From Treponema sp. (GTDB taxonomy: Bacteria; Spirochaetota; Spirochaetia; Treponematales; Treponemataceae), in the NCBI GenBank assembly GCA_022510905.1, contig JAFLSN010000024.1, forward strand, positions 1 through 37,193: 37,193 nt of DNA, in the 5' to 3' direction. The notes below the pieces were generated by a model. That model had not been told where the DNA came from. It did no database searches and was given only the letters and a program-made list of their open reading frames with translations. The position numbers and the translations under genes are program-made. How positions within the stretch are numbered: position 1 is the first letter of the stretch; each line of letters starts with the position of its first letter. This document shows positions 1 through 7,182 of the stretch, one piece after another.

Positions 1-911
1 CCGTAACGTTTGAATCAAATGGCGGAACGCTATGCTCACCGATGGAAGCGCTTGTTCTGGAGAAATTGCAGATGCCCGTGCCAGAACGCCAAGGCTACGA
101 TTTTGCCGGATGGTTCACCGACAGCGGACTGGAAAATCCAGTCGCCTATCCATATACGGTAACTGCCGACATCACGCTCTATGCAAAATGGGTTGAAAAC
201 AGCAATATTGTTATTACCGCGCAAACAGCAGGGAGCATAGACCTGAGCGATATTACTGGTGAGTACACTATCAAAGTGACAGGGAGCATATCACAAAGCA
301 CACTGCACACACTTGCGGACAAAATGAAAGCGTCAAAAGCGTCATTTACCCTTGACCTGTCCGATGCAACAAGATTTACGGCAATAGCGGCGACCTCTGA
401 CAATACATCGATATTTGCTGACTGTCCATTGCGCTCTGTCGTTCTGCCTAAAACACTGGACGCAATCGGCAACTATGCTTTTTATGGATGTTCTGACCTC
501 GAATCCGTAGAAATCGATGGAACAGAAACTGTCGGGGCATATGCCTTTGCAAATTGTACTAATCTGCAATACATTAGTTTAAAAAATACAACTACTATTG
601 GAAAGTATACTTTTCAAAACTGCACGAGCCTCGTTTCAATCACCGTTGATACAACGACTATAGGTATTGGTGCGTTTTCTGATTGCACCACATTGACATC
701 TGTGGTTATCGGGAAGAACGTAAAGTCGCTGGATAACAGCAATGATGGCTGTTTCTATAAGTGCAACCAACTCACATCGGTGCGTTTTGAGGATACCGCA
801 AAGTGGTATTATAAGAATTCATCGTCTTATTCATATTCACTCAATGTGACGAATGCCGCCACCAACGCAAGCAATTTGAAGTATTACACCTATTTGTGGT
901 ACAAGGAGTAG
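1..911 (+). CDS. BspA/InlB-like leucine-rich repeat surface protein, C-terminal part
   Basis: The frame is open from base 3 and has no start in the window, so this is the 3' part of a longer gene. It begins inside an InlB B-type repeat (VTFESNGGT at bases 3-29, then GYDFAGWFTD and ITLYAKW about residues 32-63 of the visible part). About 60 residues of spacer follow. Then come BspA-type LRR_5 repeats with the pattern LPKTLDAIGNYAFYGCSDL, with AFANC, TFQNC and AFSDC in successive units. Proteins with this build are normally exported, cell-surface or host-binding proteins; the export signal would lie upstream of the window. The last bases (AAGGAG at 903-908) serve as ribosome-binding site of the next gene, so the two genes are probably co-translated. 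The family call is firm; the ligand is unknown. Confidence 0.85.
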   Translation, partial: VTFESNGGTLCSPMEALVLEKLQMPVPERQGYDFAGWFTDSGLENPVAYPYTVTADITLYAKWVENSNIVITAQTAGSIDLSDITGEYTIKVTGSISQSTLHTLADKMKASKASFTLDLSDATRFTAIAATSDNTSIFADCPLRSVVLPKTLDAIGNYAFYGCSDLESVEIDGTETVGAYAFANCTNLQYISLKNTTTIGKYTFQNCTSLVSITVDTTTIGIGAFSDCTTLTSVVIGKNVKSLDNSNDGCFYKCNQLTSVRFEDTAKWYYKNSSSYSYSLNVTNAATNASNLKYYTYLWYKE

Positions 912-915
912 CCGC

Positions 916-1605
916 ATGACCATCCCTTGGCACAGACGCAAGCACATCTCCCACAGCGAGTACATGGCGGGCTTTTGCGAAAGTTCCAAGCCTGACCGCG
1001 TGAGCGCGGAAAGCAAAATCGCAAAGGCCTACGAGCGGGCGGCAAAAACCCGCGAGTTTGAAATCGGGCTGTACTGGAAGCGCGCGGGGTATTTCTGGGC
1101 GTTCATCGCCTCAATCTACACGGCGTTCTTCAGCGTGCAGAAAGAGTTTTACTACAACAAACACGCGGGCTTCACCCATGGCGCGGTTCCGCTGCTTGTG
1201 CTGTCCGCGCTCGGATTTTTCTTCTGTCTTGCTTGGCTGCTTTCAAGTTACGCCTCAAAGCACTGGCAGGAAAACTGGGAAAAGCACATCGATTTGCTTG
1301 AAGATTTTGTCACGGGGCCGCTTTTCAAAATATACAGCGCGGGCATCTCGTTTTCCGTCTCAAAAATCAACATCGCGGCGGGCTATGTCACTTCGGTTTG
1401 TGCCGCTGGTCTGTTCGTGTTTGAGGCGGTTGAATTTTGCAAAAAATTGCAGTCGATTCCGCGCATTCTGGCGTTCGTGGCGATGCTGACGCTTACGGTT
1501 TGTGGCTGTGCTGCATTTTATGTCTGCGCGAAAGGCAACACATCGGATTCAGGCGAAATCGAATTCGACCGCAAAGCGTATGAAGGGGCGGAAAATGAAG
1601 CCTGA
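916..1605 (+). CDS. RipA-family (octameric) membrane protein
   Basis: 229 residues. The start at 916 is set by AAGGAG eight bases upstream, inside the preceding gene's end. The N-terminal 55 residues are soluble and basic. They are followed by FEIGLYWKRAGYFWAFIASIYTAFF, a first membrane helix, and a second hydrophobic helix near 90-110 (PLLVLSALGFFFCLAWLL). Then comes a conserved-looking block SSYASKHWQENWEKHID (about 110-126), an amphipathic stretch, and two more hydrophobic helices near 155-200. The xYWKRAxYFW start and the KHWQENWExHID block are what I recall from RipA-family octameric inner-membrane proteins, first studied in Francisella. The biochemical role is not established. It lies between a surface LRR protein and a second small membrane protein, 4 bases from the first and overlapping the second by 11. 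Confidence 0.6.
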   Translation: MTIPWHRRKHISHSEYMAGFCESSKPDRVSAESKIAKAYERAAKTREFEIGLYWKRAGYFWAFIASIYTAFFSVQKEFYYNKHAGFTHGAVPLLVLSALGFFFCLAWLLSSYASKHWQENWEKHIDLLEDFVTGPLFKIYSAGISFSVSKINIAAGYVTSVCAAGLFVFEAVEFCKKLQSIPRILAFVAMLTLTVCGCAAFYVCAKGNTSDSGEIEFDRKAYEGAENEA

Positions 1606-2152
1606 GAGACTGATTCTTGTTCTTTTTGTCTGCATGGGGATTTTGCTCGCGATGATGTACGGAGCGTTTGAGATTGGAGGCTTGGAAATGGAAAAGAATT
1701 GTGTACATCTGTTAAAAATAGTCACGGGTGCTTTTGTTGCAATTACAGCAATTGTGATAATAATTTATATTTGCTGTATTGATTGCGATAATGCTAATCA
1801 CAATCAAATACATATCAACATGAACAAGTTTATTGAACTTGAAGGCGACCTGCATAGTTTTTATGTGCTTAAAGATGAAAAGGAAGACAAAGCCCCAAAG
1901 GAAACGCAAGCCGTCATCTACTGCGGAAGCGATGTCCTAAAACAAAGTCATTTTGCGGACAAAGGCTCGCTGAAATGCCTCGCGTTTGCAGGAAACAGTT
2001 GCAAGATTGAAAAAGACTTGTACACAACGCTTATCGCAAACAATGTGAACATCACTATTTGCAACGGAAATGTTTTGACTCTTGTCAACAAGGACGGCGA
2101 AGCTGTCTCTTCCGTCAGAATTGCACGAAGAAAGAAGCCTAAAAAACAGTAG
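1595..2152 (+). CDS. two-helix membrane protein of unknown function
   Basis: I chose the start at 1595 (MKPERLILVLF) because AAGGGG lies six bases before it and because the frame upstream only shadows the RipA-like gene. This gives 185 residues and an 11-base overlap with that gene. Residues 5-20 and 40-62 are hydrophobic helices, so a hairpin in the inner membrane is likely. Residues 65-185 form a soluble domain with a mixed alpha/beta look (CGSDVLKQSHFADKGSLKCLAF, then NVNITICNGNVLTLVNKDGE) and a very basic tail (RIARRKKPKKQ). I do not recognise the family. The overlap with the RipA-like gene suggests the two products work together. Composition is more AT-rich than the neighbour upstream. 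Confidence 0.6.
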   Translation: MKPERLILVLFVCMGILLAMMYGAFEIGGLEMEKNCVHLLKIVTGAFVAITAIVIIIYICCIDCDNANHNQIHINMNKFIELEGDLHSFYVLKDEKEDKAPKETQAVIYCGSDVLKQSHFADKGSLKCLAFAGNSCKIEKDLYTTLIANNVNITICNGNVLTLVNKDGEAVSSVRIARRKKPKKQ

Positions 2153-2393
2153 GAACGTGCTGTTAATGGGAAAATCGACCTTTCTGTTCACAAGAAATGA
2201 GTTTACAAAAAAAATGAAAACCATGTTTACAAGGAAAAATCTGTTGAAACAATTAAAGCGCATAATTCCGGCCGCGCTCATCATGTATAACCGCTCAAGT
2301 TCTCCGTTTTTGCTGTATGTTTGGGGTAACATGCAGAAATGAACAATACGGGGCGGGCTGAATGTTCAGGCCCAAAAATGTGGGATATGCTAG

Positions 2394-2552
2394 ATAGAAC
2401 CAAACGGCAGCAAACTGTTTACAGGCTTTGAATTAGAATTATCGAATAATCGTAATCGCATTTCCATTGATGAGCTTCCCGCGCAAAATGGCATTTATGA
2501 GTGTACATTCTCTGGCGGCACACAATCCCTGAGCCCCGTTCTGAAAAACTGA
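2394..2552 (+). pseudogene. C-terminal remnant of an unidentified gene
   Basis: Between 2394 and the TGA at 2550-2552 one frame reads as convincing protein: EPNGSKLFTGFELELSN, then RISIDELPAQNGIYECTF and SGGTQSLSPVLKN. It has no start codon, and an in-frame stop at 2391-2393 cuts it off. It looks like the last Ig-like beta strands of a larger protein. Bases 2153-2393 ahead of it hold only a weak 58-codon ORF from 2166 and a short hairpin at 2355-2373. Bases 2685-2852 hold nothing I can interpret. Confidence 0.5.
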
Positions 2553-2615
2553 CATACAGCGCAACACAAAAATACCCCCCCACCCGCTGTTTCTACGGCG
2601 CAGTTTCAGCCTATG

Positions 2616-2684
2616 CTATGCCGCGATGATTGTCACAACATCGCTGTAGGTGTAGACTGGCACCTTCCGGGTTGCCGCTCCGTC
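2616..2684 (-). pseudogene. 3'-end remnant of an HU/DUF4469-type gene (copy 1)
   Basis: On the minus strand this reads NGAATRKVPVYTYSDVV then TIIAA and a TAG stop at 2616-2618. It is nearly the same as the end of the longer remnant at 4126-4386 (RKEPVYTYSDVVTIVAA). The similarity stops abruptly at 2684, and nothing upstream in this frame continues the domain. It is therefore a cut gene end rather than a gene. Confidence 0.6.
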
Positions 2685-2852
2685 TGGCTCCTTGTACTAC
2701 GCCCGATTTACGGTTCTGGTCTATGGGGATAACCTCATGGGAATGCTCGCAAATGACTGCGGGAAATTCCTGCAAGGCCGGCAAGGACATTGGCGGCACA
2801 AGGTCTTTATCCGCACGGGTTCTGTGCTAAACAGGCCCCTTGTTTTTTTGCC

Positions 2853-4019
2853 TTACATCTTGCACTCTGGCCATGGAACAAGAGAGCCGTCCTTTGTCTT
2901 TATCATGTTCCGTCCCGTATAAATCACGGAGCAGCTTTCAGGCGGAATTCCTGAGAAGCCGCACCAGTGCCTTAGGTTCTTAAAGTAGTCTTCGGAATAT
3001 GTGGCTCCGGATTTGATTTCCCACGCATGGATGTTTTGTTCGTTGCCCTCAGTTTTTTTTGAGAGCAGGTCAATCTCTGTGCCGGTCTTGTCACGCCAAA
3101 AGCTTATGGCGGGCTCCTCTCCTTTGTTCAAGGCGCTTGCTCTGAAACGGTTTATGACAAGATTCTCAAAAAGGTTTCCCCTCAGATAGTGTGATGAAAG
3201 CTGGCTTTCGTTCTGTATCTCAAGAAGAGAGCAGGCAACGCCCGTGTCGCAGAAATAGAGCTTGGGGCTTTTTACGAGCCGCTTTGAGAAATTGCGGAAG
3301 TCTGGATGCAGAAAGTAAATTATGAAGCTTGCCTCAAGGAGCGAGAGCCATGATTTTGCGGTTGTCGCGCTGATTCCTGCATCGTCGGCAAGGTTCTGTA
3401 TGTTGAGAAGCTGGCCGATTCTTCCGGCGCATAGTTTTACGAACCGTTTGAAAGTATCAAGGTCGCCTATGTTCTTGAGCTGCCGAACGTCGCGCTCCAC
3501 ATAAAGCTCTATGTAATCCCTGCAAAACTGGGCGGGCGGTATGTGGCTGTCAAAGATGCGCGGATAGCCGCCAGTAAAGATTTGGCCGTCCACGCCGGGG
3601 GGCAGAATATGGGCGCTATTCTGCTCCTCGTACGAGAGCGGAAGCAGCTTTAGCACGGAAGTCCTTCCGGCAAGCGACTGCGATATGGACTCCATCATGT
3701 TCAAATTCTGGGAGCCAGTGATGATGTACATTCCGTTTTTGTGCGCCGAATCCACATGGGTCTGAAGGTAAGAGAAAAGCTCCGGCACCCTCTGCGCCTC
3801 GTCGATTATCGTCTGGTCGCTGTATGTCTCAAGGAAGCCCTTGCAGTCATTCCGGCAGAAAGAGCGCATGTCAGGATCCTCAAGCGAAACATAGTTCCAT
3901 GCAGGAAGCGCGTTTTTTGCGAGCGTTGTCTTTCCCGCTTGCCTTGGCCCCGTCACGGTGACAATCGGATAAACTTTCAGCAGGTTCAGAAAATGCTGTT
4001 TTATTGCCCTTTCAATCAT
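2853..4019 (-). CDS. AAA-family ATPase with DUF4143 C-terminal domain
   Basis: 388 residues, full length for this family. The N-terminal AAA_14 module has Walker A at residues 24-32 (GPRQAGKTT) and Walker B at about 69-76 (QTIIDEAQ), followed by sensor-like ITGSQNLNMM. The C-terminal part (about 190-388) is DUF4143-like, with GRIGQLLNIQNLADDAGISATTAKSWL resembling a winged helix, then a nuclease-like region (SFWRDKTGTEIDLL, AWEIKSG) that recalls PD-(D/E)xK folds. These proteins are common, often horizontally spread, and their role is unknown. There is no Shine-Dalgarno. Instead TATAAT lies six bases before the ATG, and the promoter is covered by a 45-base palindrome. The gene is bracketed by two copies of a DUF4469 gene end (2616-2684 and 4126-4386). 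Confidence 0.9.
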   Translation of the reverse strand: MIERAIKQHFLNLLKVYPIVTVTGPRQAGKTTLAKNALPAWNYVSLEDPDMRSFCRNDCKGFLETYSDQTIIDEAQRVPELFSYLQTHVDSAHKNGMYIITGSQNLNMMESISQSLAGRTSVLKLLPLSYEEQNSAHILPPGVDGQIFTGGYPRIFDSHIPPAQFCRDYIELYVERDVRQLKNIGDLDTFKRFVKLCAGRIGQLLNIQNLADDAGISATTAKSWLSLLEASFIIYFLHPDFRNFSKRLVKSPKLYFCDTGVACSLLEIQNESQLSSHYLRGNLFENLVINRFRASALNKGEEPAISFWRDKTGTEIDLLSKKTEGNEQNIHAWEIKSGATYSEDYFKNLRHWCGFSGIPPESCSVIYTGRNMIKTKDGSLVPWPECKM

Positions 4020-4025
4020 GCCAAA

Positions 4026-4031
4026 ATTATA
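4026..4031 (-). promoter_or_regulatory. -10 box of the ATPase gene, predicting a leaderless mRNA
   Basis: Minus strand TATAAT, then six bases (TTTGGC), then the ATG at 4019. Usual -10 to start-site spacing puts transcription start on the A of the ATG. A -35 candidate (TTTTCA, 4 of 6) lies 17 bases upstream, inside the palindrome. Confidence 0.55.
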
Positions 4032-4072
4032 CTGGACAAATCCGCTTTTGAAAAGTGGATTTGTCCAGTATA
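4028..4072. promoter_or_regulatory. 45-base palindrome over the ATPase promoter (candidate operator)
   Basis: Arms 4028-4049 and 4051-4072 are inverted copies centred on base 4050. Only one pair (4044/4056) deviates, and it would be a G-U pair in RNA. The outer 16 bases (TATACTGGACAAATCC) are perfect. One arm end merges with the -10 box, so a protein dimer bound here would block the promoter. The other arm creates a mirrored TATAAC pointing to the right. Confidence 0.7.
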
Positions 4073-4075
4073 ACC

Positions 4076-4108
4076 CCCGCCCGCTATGTCTACAGTGCAG
4101 CGGGCGGG
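4076..4108 (-). terminator. GC-rich hairpin after the DUF4469 remnant
   Basis: A perfect 10-base inverted repeat (CCCGCCCGCT at 4076-4085 and AGCGGGCGGG at 4099-4108) lies 18 bases past the stop of the remnant at 4126. It has no T-run after it, so it is a weak terminator candidate. Confidence 0.4.
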
Positions 4109-4125
4109 TCAGTTTCAGCCTCAGC

Positions 4126-4386
4126 CTATGCCGCCACGATTGTCACAACATCGCTGTAGGTGTAGACTGGCTCCTTCCGGGTTGCCGCTCCGTTGAGATA
4201 CGTGGACTTCACCGCAATCCTGTAGCTTGACCCTTCGGCGGCCTCGTCGGGCAGGTAGAACCCCGGTTTTCTGGGGCTGTTCTGCCGCACAAGGCTCGTG
4301 CAGGCAATCCAGCCGGACTCGTCGTCAGGAACATCGCCTTTTTCGTAAGCGGGGGCAAGGTACAGTCCGCTGTCCTCGGGGCCAGC
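4126..4386 (-). pseudogene. C-terminal remnant of an HU/DUF4469-type gene (copy 2)
   Basis: 86 in-frame codons end at TAG 4126-4128. The protein reads GPEDSGLYLAP, then SGWIACTSLVRQNSPRKPGFYLP, DEAAEGSSYRIAVKSTYLNG and KEPVYTYSDVVTIVAA. The order LVRQNxPRxxGFxLP, YRIAVKSTY, xKEP matches the end of the Ig-like DUF4469 domain that follows an HU-like domain in Bacteroidetes and treponemes. The intact relative at 8703-9413 has the same domain order but a different sequence. No HU part and no start are present. Upstream (4387-4574) the frame continues only as Arg/His-rich noise. The end is duplicated at 2616-2684. Confidence 0.6.
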
Positions 4387-4574
4387 TTTATACGCCTGCC
4401 TTAAATGACAACGCTCTTTCCCGCTATGGGCAGCGCGGACTCCTCGTTTCTTGTTCTTTCTGCGAAACCGCCATAGAACGAGCAGATTTACCTGCTCTCA
4501 CGGTCATTTTAACAGACTCAATGGCCGTGCCTCTGCCGGCAGCCACGCAAGGCATGGCTCGTCTTCTCGTAGTG

Positions 4575-4907
4575 CTATTGTCTTTGCCGCATGGTGGCGG
4601 GCTTTTTCTTGGGCTCGGGGAGGTCATCAAAAATCTTCCGCAAAAGCTCCGCGAGAAAATCCGGGCTGTCCACATCGTCCACCAGAATCATCGGCCTTGC
4701 CCCGGGGTACGGCTCTTCAAGCGTGAAGCCGGGAATCGCCTCACGCGCGGAGGGCACGTCCTTTATGAGCAGGCGGCTGTCGTAGATTCCGCCCGCAATC
4801 CGTCCGTGAAAATAGAGGATGTACTCGCCCATCATCTTGCGCCATGAGACGCCTTCGATGTCGAGCTGCCCTCTGATGAAGTCAAAATATTCCTGCGGAG
4901 TTGCCAT
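4575..4907 (-). CDS. TfoX/Sxy N-terminal-domain protein
   Basis: 110 residues from ATG 4905-4907. The longer frame to 4952 adds 15 residues across the promoter and was rejected. MATPQEYFDFIRGQL, then VSWRKMMGEYILYFHGRIAGGIYDSRLLIK and AIPGFTLEEPYPGARPMILVDD are typical of the TfoX N-terminal fold (RxMFGxYxlYxxGxxfGxixdxxLylK). It lacks the C-terminal domain of the competence regulator, as do most stand-alone family members, whose function is unknown. A TATAAT box six bases ahead of the ATG and no Shine-Dalgarno predict a leaderless mRNA. The gene is divergent from the hydrolase at 5011, with 103 bases between the two starts. Confidence 0.8.
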   Translation of the reverse strand: MATPQEYFDFIRGQLDIEGVSWRKMMGEYILYFHGRIAGGIYDSRLLIKDVPSAREAIPGFTLEEPYPGARPMILVDDVDSPDFLAELLRKIFDDLPEPKKKPATMRQRQ

Positions 4908-4913
4908 GCGCGG

Positions 4914-4919
4914 ATTATA
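4914..4919 (-). promoter_or_regulatory. -10 box of the TfoX-like gene
   Basis: Minus strand TATAAT, then CCGCGC, then ATG at 4907. No clear -35 box is seen and no ribosome-binding site fits between. Confidence 0.5.
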
Positions 4920-4975
4920 GCACGGAAGGTCGCGGCGGTGGAAGCGGAACAAGGTGTGTGCCGCTTAAAAAACAT

Positions 4976-5004
4976 TTGCCACAGCGTGTATTGGGGTGTA
5001 TACT
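4976..5004 (+). promoter_or_regulatory. sigma-70-type promoter of the hydrolase gene, leaderless
   Basis: TTGCCA at 4976-4981, a 17-base spacer, TATACT at 4999-5004, then TTTGGC and ATG at 5011. The expected start site is the A of the ATG. This also argues against the GTG at 4996, which would lie inside the promoter. Confidence 0.65.
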
Positions 5005-5010
5005 TTTGGC

Positions 5011-5841
5011 ATGAAGAGATTTGTTTTTGCCGTTGCACTGGGGCTTTTGTTCCTGCCGGCGCTGTTGTTTGCACAGGCAAACAAAAAAGGAGCCAAGGTT
5101 TCCATGAAGGAGCTGCGCATTCAGAATGGAGAAAATTCAATCTATGGAAAAATGTTCTTTCCGAAGGACGAAGAGAAGCACCCGGTGATAATTTTCAGCC
5201 ACGGGTACAACGGGAGCCACAACGATTTTTTTGATGACTGCCGCTTTTTTGCCAAGAACGGCTACATCGCCTACAGCTACGACTTCTGCGGCGGAAGCGC
5301 AAGGAGCAGCAGTTCTGGCAGGACCACCGACATGACCCTTCTTACCGAAAAGAGCGACCTTCTTGCCGTGATAGATTATTTTAGCGCAATGGAGAACGCC
5401 GACAGCTCGCGAATATATCTTTTGGGCGGAAGCCAGGGCGGTCTGGTTACGGCGCTGGCTGCGGAGGACGTGCCCGACAAGGTGAGGGCCATGGCCCTGT
5501 ACTTTCCCGCCTTCTGCATTCCCGACGACTGGCGCAAGAACTACCCCAATGAATCGCTCGTTCCCGGGGAGCTGAGCTTTTGGGGGATGACGCTCGGGCG
5601 CGGCTTCTTTGCCGGCGCAATCAGCATGGACGTGAACAAGGCCACCGGCAGCTACGGCGGCAATGTGCTGATCATCCACGGTGACATGGACGACATTGTT
5701 CCGCTGCGCTACGCACAGGAAGCGCAGAAGCGATACGCCAATGCATCGCTCAAAGTCCTGAAAGGCGAGCGCCACGGCTTCAGTCCTGCTGCGGCTGCCC
5801 AGGCGCGCAAGATGGTGCTGGAGTTCACGGAGGCAAACTGA
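5011..5841 (+). CDS. secreted alpha/beta hydrolase (esterase-like)
   Basis: 276 residues. The signal peptide is MKRFVFAVALGLLFLPALLFAQA, with a likely AQA cleavage site. The alpha/beta-hydrolase core follows. HGYNGSHNDFF supplies the oxyanion region, GGSQGG (about residues 138-143) the nucleophile elbow, HGDMDDIVP the acid (about 219-226) and GERHGF the catalytic histidine (about 249-254). It resembles BAAT/dienelactone-hydrolase/acyl-esterase type enzymes, so ester hydrolysis in the periplasm is likely; the substrate is unknown. It stands alone between a divergent TfoX gene and a shared terminator. The start at 5011 fits both the signal peptide and the promoter. Confidence 0.85.
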   Translation: MKRFVFAVALGLLFLPALLFAQANKKGAKVSMKELRIQNGENSIYGKMFFPKDEEKHPVIIFSHGYNGSHNDFFDDCRFFAKNGYIAYSYDFCGGSARSSSSGRTTDMTLLTEKSDLLAVIDYFSAMENADSSRIYLLGGSQGGLVTALAAEDVPDKVRAMALYFPAFCIPDDWRKNYPNESLVPGELSFWGMTLGRGFFAGAISMDVNKATGSYGGNVLIIHGDMDDIVPLRYAQEAQKRYANASLKVLKGERHGFSPAAAAQARKMVLEFTEAN

Positions 5842-5870
5842 AAGCCGCGCACGGCTCCCACAGGCAAAAG

Positions 5871-5897
5871 AAAAGCCGCCCCACAGGGGCGGCTTTT
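5871..5897. terminator. bidirectional rho-independent terminator
   Basis: AAAAGCCGCCCC, loop ACA, GGGGCGGCTTTT: a perfect 12-bp stem with A and T flanks, between the convergent hydrolase (ends 5841) and lipoprotein (ends 5900) genes. Confidence 0.9.
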
Positions 5898-5899
5898 GG

Positions 5900-6387
5900 C
5901 TATTTGCGGGTGTATGGTATGGGAATTTTTGCGTAACCATAAATTTCCCAACTCCAGACTTCCCATGTGAGGGTCAGTGTTGTATCGGTGAGTGTGCCGG
6001 AATAAGGTATTTGCTTGGGCAACCCTAGACTTTCAAGTTTCATCGTCTCAGTATCTAGTATGCGCTTTTTAGGCTGGAATGTGATGACCAATGATTTTCC
6101 GTCTTTGTCGGCAGTCTTTGTATATTTACCAGTCTCGAACAGCGTTCCCCAGTGCAGACCGGCATATACATCACCTTGATATGTACCGCCTATGTACCGC
6201 TCATACCTGCTGTCTTCTTCATACAGCAGGTATCGTTCGATATAGTTATCACCATCGTCATAAGCCAGCCCATCCGCCCGGTACTCCACGTAGTCTTTTT
6301 CTGTTTCATTGCACCCCGTGACTAGGATGGGGGGGCAAAGGCCAGCAGCATGGCGGCAACAAGTCCGCTGCAAGTTTTAACGTGCAT
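5900..6387 (-). CDS. lipoprotein, reading frame broken in a C7 tract (phase-variable candidate)
   Basis: A good start exists at ATG 6385-6387, with AGGAGG at 6398-6403 ten bases upstream. It encodes MHVKTCSGLVAAMLLAFAP, the front half of a signal peptide, then enters a run of seven C (plus-strand G at 6329-6335) and stops at TAG four codons later. In the neighbouring frame the sequence continues ILVTGC, a perfect lipobox, followed by NETEKDYVEYRADG and about 130 residues to TAG 5900-5902. Adding one C (or removing two) joins the halves into one lipoprotein of about 162 residues. The mature part is acidic, rich in Tyr and beta-prone (YIERYLLYEEDSRYERYIGG, TLTLTWEVWSWEIYG). I do not recognise the family. 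In this assembly the gene is OFF. A sequencing slip in the tract is the alternative. Confidence 0.7.
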
Positions 6388-6524
6388 TGATTTACTACCT
6401 CCTCACAAAAACGCCACCGCAGGAGCATACCCCGCGCCGGCGTTCCCGTGTGGCCAGTGTAGCACAAAAGCGGGGGCGTTGCTAGCTCCGTGGCGGGGGT
6501 GCTCACCGGCACTGCGCAAAAAAA

Positions 6525-6551
6525 GCCCCGCCGTACAATGTACTGCGGGGC
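6525..6551 (-). terminator. rho-independent terminator
   Basis: GCCCCGC at 6525-6531 pairs with GCGGGGC at 6545-6551, with GTAC/GTAC extending the stem. On the minus strand it is followed by seven T (A-run 6518-6524). It ends transcription coming from the remnant at 6583. Confidence 0.75.
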
Positions 6552-6582
6552 AACATGCTAAAACAGAACAGCGATGAGCAGG

Positions 6583-6740
6583 CTACAGGCTATCCTTGAT
6601 GCCCTTGGAGATGGTTATGTTGCTAAATGGCTCATCTAGCTTCTGCCAGAATTCAATACCACAATTGAACCAAACATCTCCCTCGTTGAGACCTTGTATG
6701 TGATAACCTACTTCCCCTTTTTGACCAATGCGCTCGCCGC
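6583..6740 (-). pseudogene. C-terminal remnant of an unidentified gene
   Basis: The minus strand frame ending at TAG 6583-6585 reads GERIGQKGEVGYHIQ, GLNEGDVWFNCGIEFWQKL, then DEPFSNITISKGIKDSL. The composition is clearly protein-like and a strong terminator follows at 6551. No start is present; upstream it runs straight into helicase remnant sequence in another frame. The family is not recognised. Confidence 0.5.
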
Positions 6741-6757
6741 GATTTCCCGGAACACGG

Positions 6758-6986
6758 CGCGAGAATCAGCCGCAGTCTGCCGAACCGGCCCGCCGTCTCA
6801 AAAATCCACTGCTCCACGGCGGGTGGCACATCGTAACGGGCAAAGTCGCGCAGCACGCCCACCGCGTCATCGGGGAAAACCCCGCGCCTGCGGCATTCCA
6901 CAGCGAAAGCGGCGTGAGGCGGTAGGTGTGCAGATGCTCGGGGGGGAACGCTCCAGCTCGGCAAAGGGAATGAGCGCGTTGTAAAG
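6758..6986 (-). pseudogene. remnant of an XPB-like DNA repair helicase N-terminal domain
   Basis: Read across two frameshifts, the minus strand gives LYNALIPFAELE, then PEHLHTYRLTPLSLWNAAGAGFSP, then DDAVGVLRDFARYDVPPAVE and FETAGRFGRLRLI. This matches the N-terminal region of bacterial XPB/Rad25-type helicases (HTYRxTPLSLWNAAAAG, YDVPxxVxxxI, GRLxL). The first shift falls in a G7 tract at 6940-6946, the second near a TTTTCCCC run about 6865-6872. The helicase motor is absent, so this is a decayed fragment. The intact gene is presumably elsewhere in the genome. Confidence 0.65.
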
Positions 6987-7018
6987 GTTTCTCCACAAGC
7001 GTATTTTGCATACAAAAA

Positions 7019-7042
7019 GCCGCCCGCGCAGTGGCGGACGGC
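7019..7042 (-). terminator. rho-independent terminator of the LRR operon
   Basis: GCCGCCCGC (7019-7027) and GCGGACGGC (7034-7042) form a 9-bp stem with one G-U pair. On the minus strand five T follow (A-run 7014-7018). It lies 140 bases past the stop of the LRR gene. Confidence 0.75.
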
Positions 7043-7147
7043 TTGCGTGCCGTGCTCTACTTCAACCTTCGACCAGCATCCCTTGAATACATCGTCACCG
7101 ATTTCTGTCACATCGTCAGGAATCACAACGTTCTCAAGCGGCAAGTT
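7043..7147 (-). pseudogene. leucine-rich repeat remnant after the LRR gene
   Basis: Minus strand NLPLENVVIPDDVTEIG, then DDVFKGCWSKVEVEHGTQ: one BspA-type repeat plus a tail, lying 3' of the LRR gene's stop and in a different frame. It is probably the former end of a longer repeat protein. The terminator at 7019-7042 follows directly. Confidence 0.5.
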
Positions 7148-7182
7148 AGATTTTCTACCGCATCCGAGACTGCGCGGACGGA

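Noticed and set aside
4227..4847. Plus-strand 206-codon ORF
   Set aside because: It runs antisense to the DUF4469 remnant and the TfoX gene and is Arg-rich low-quality sequence.
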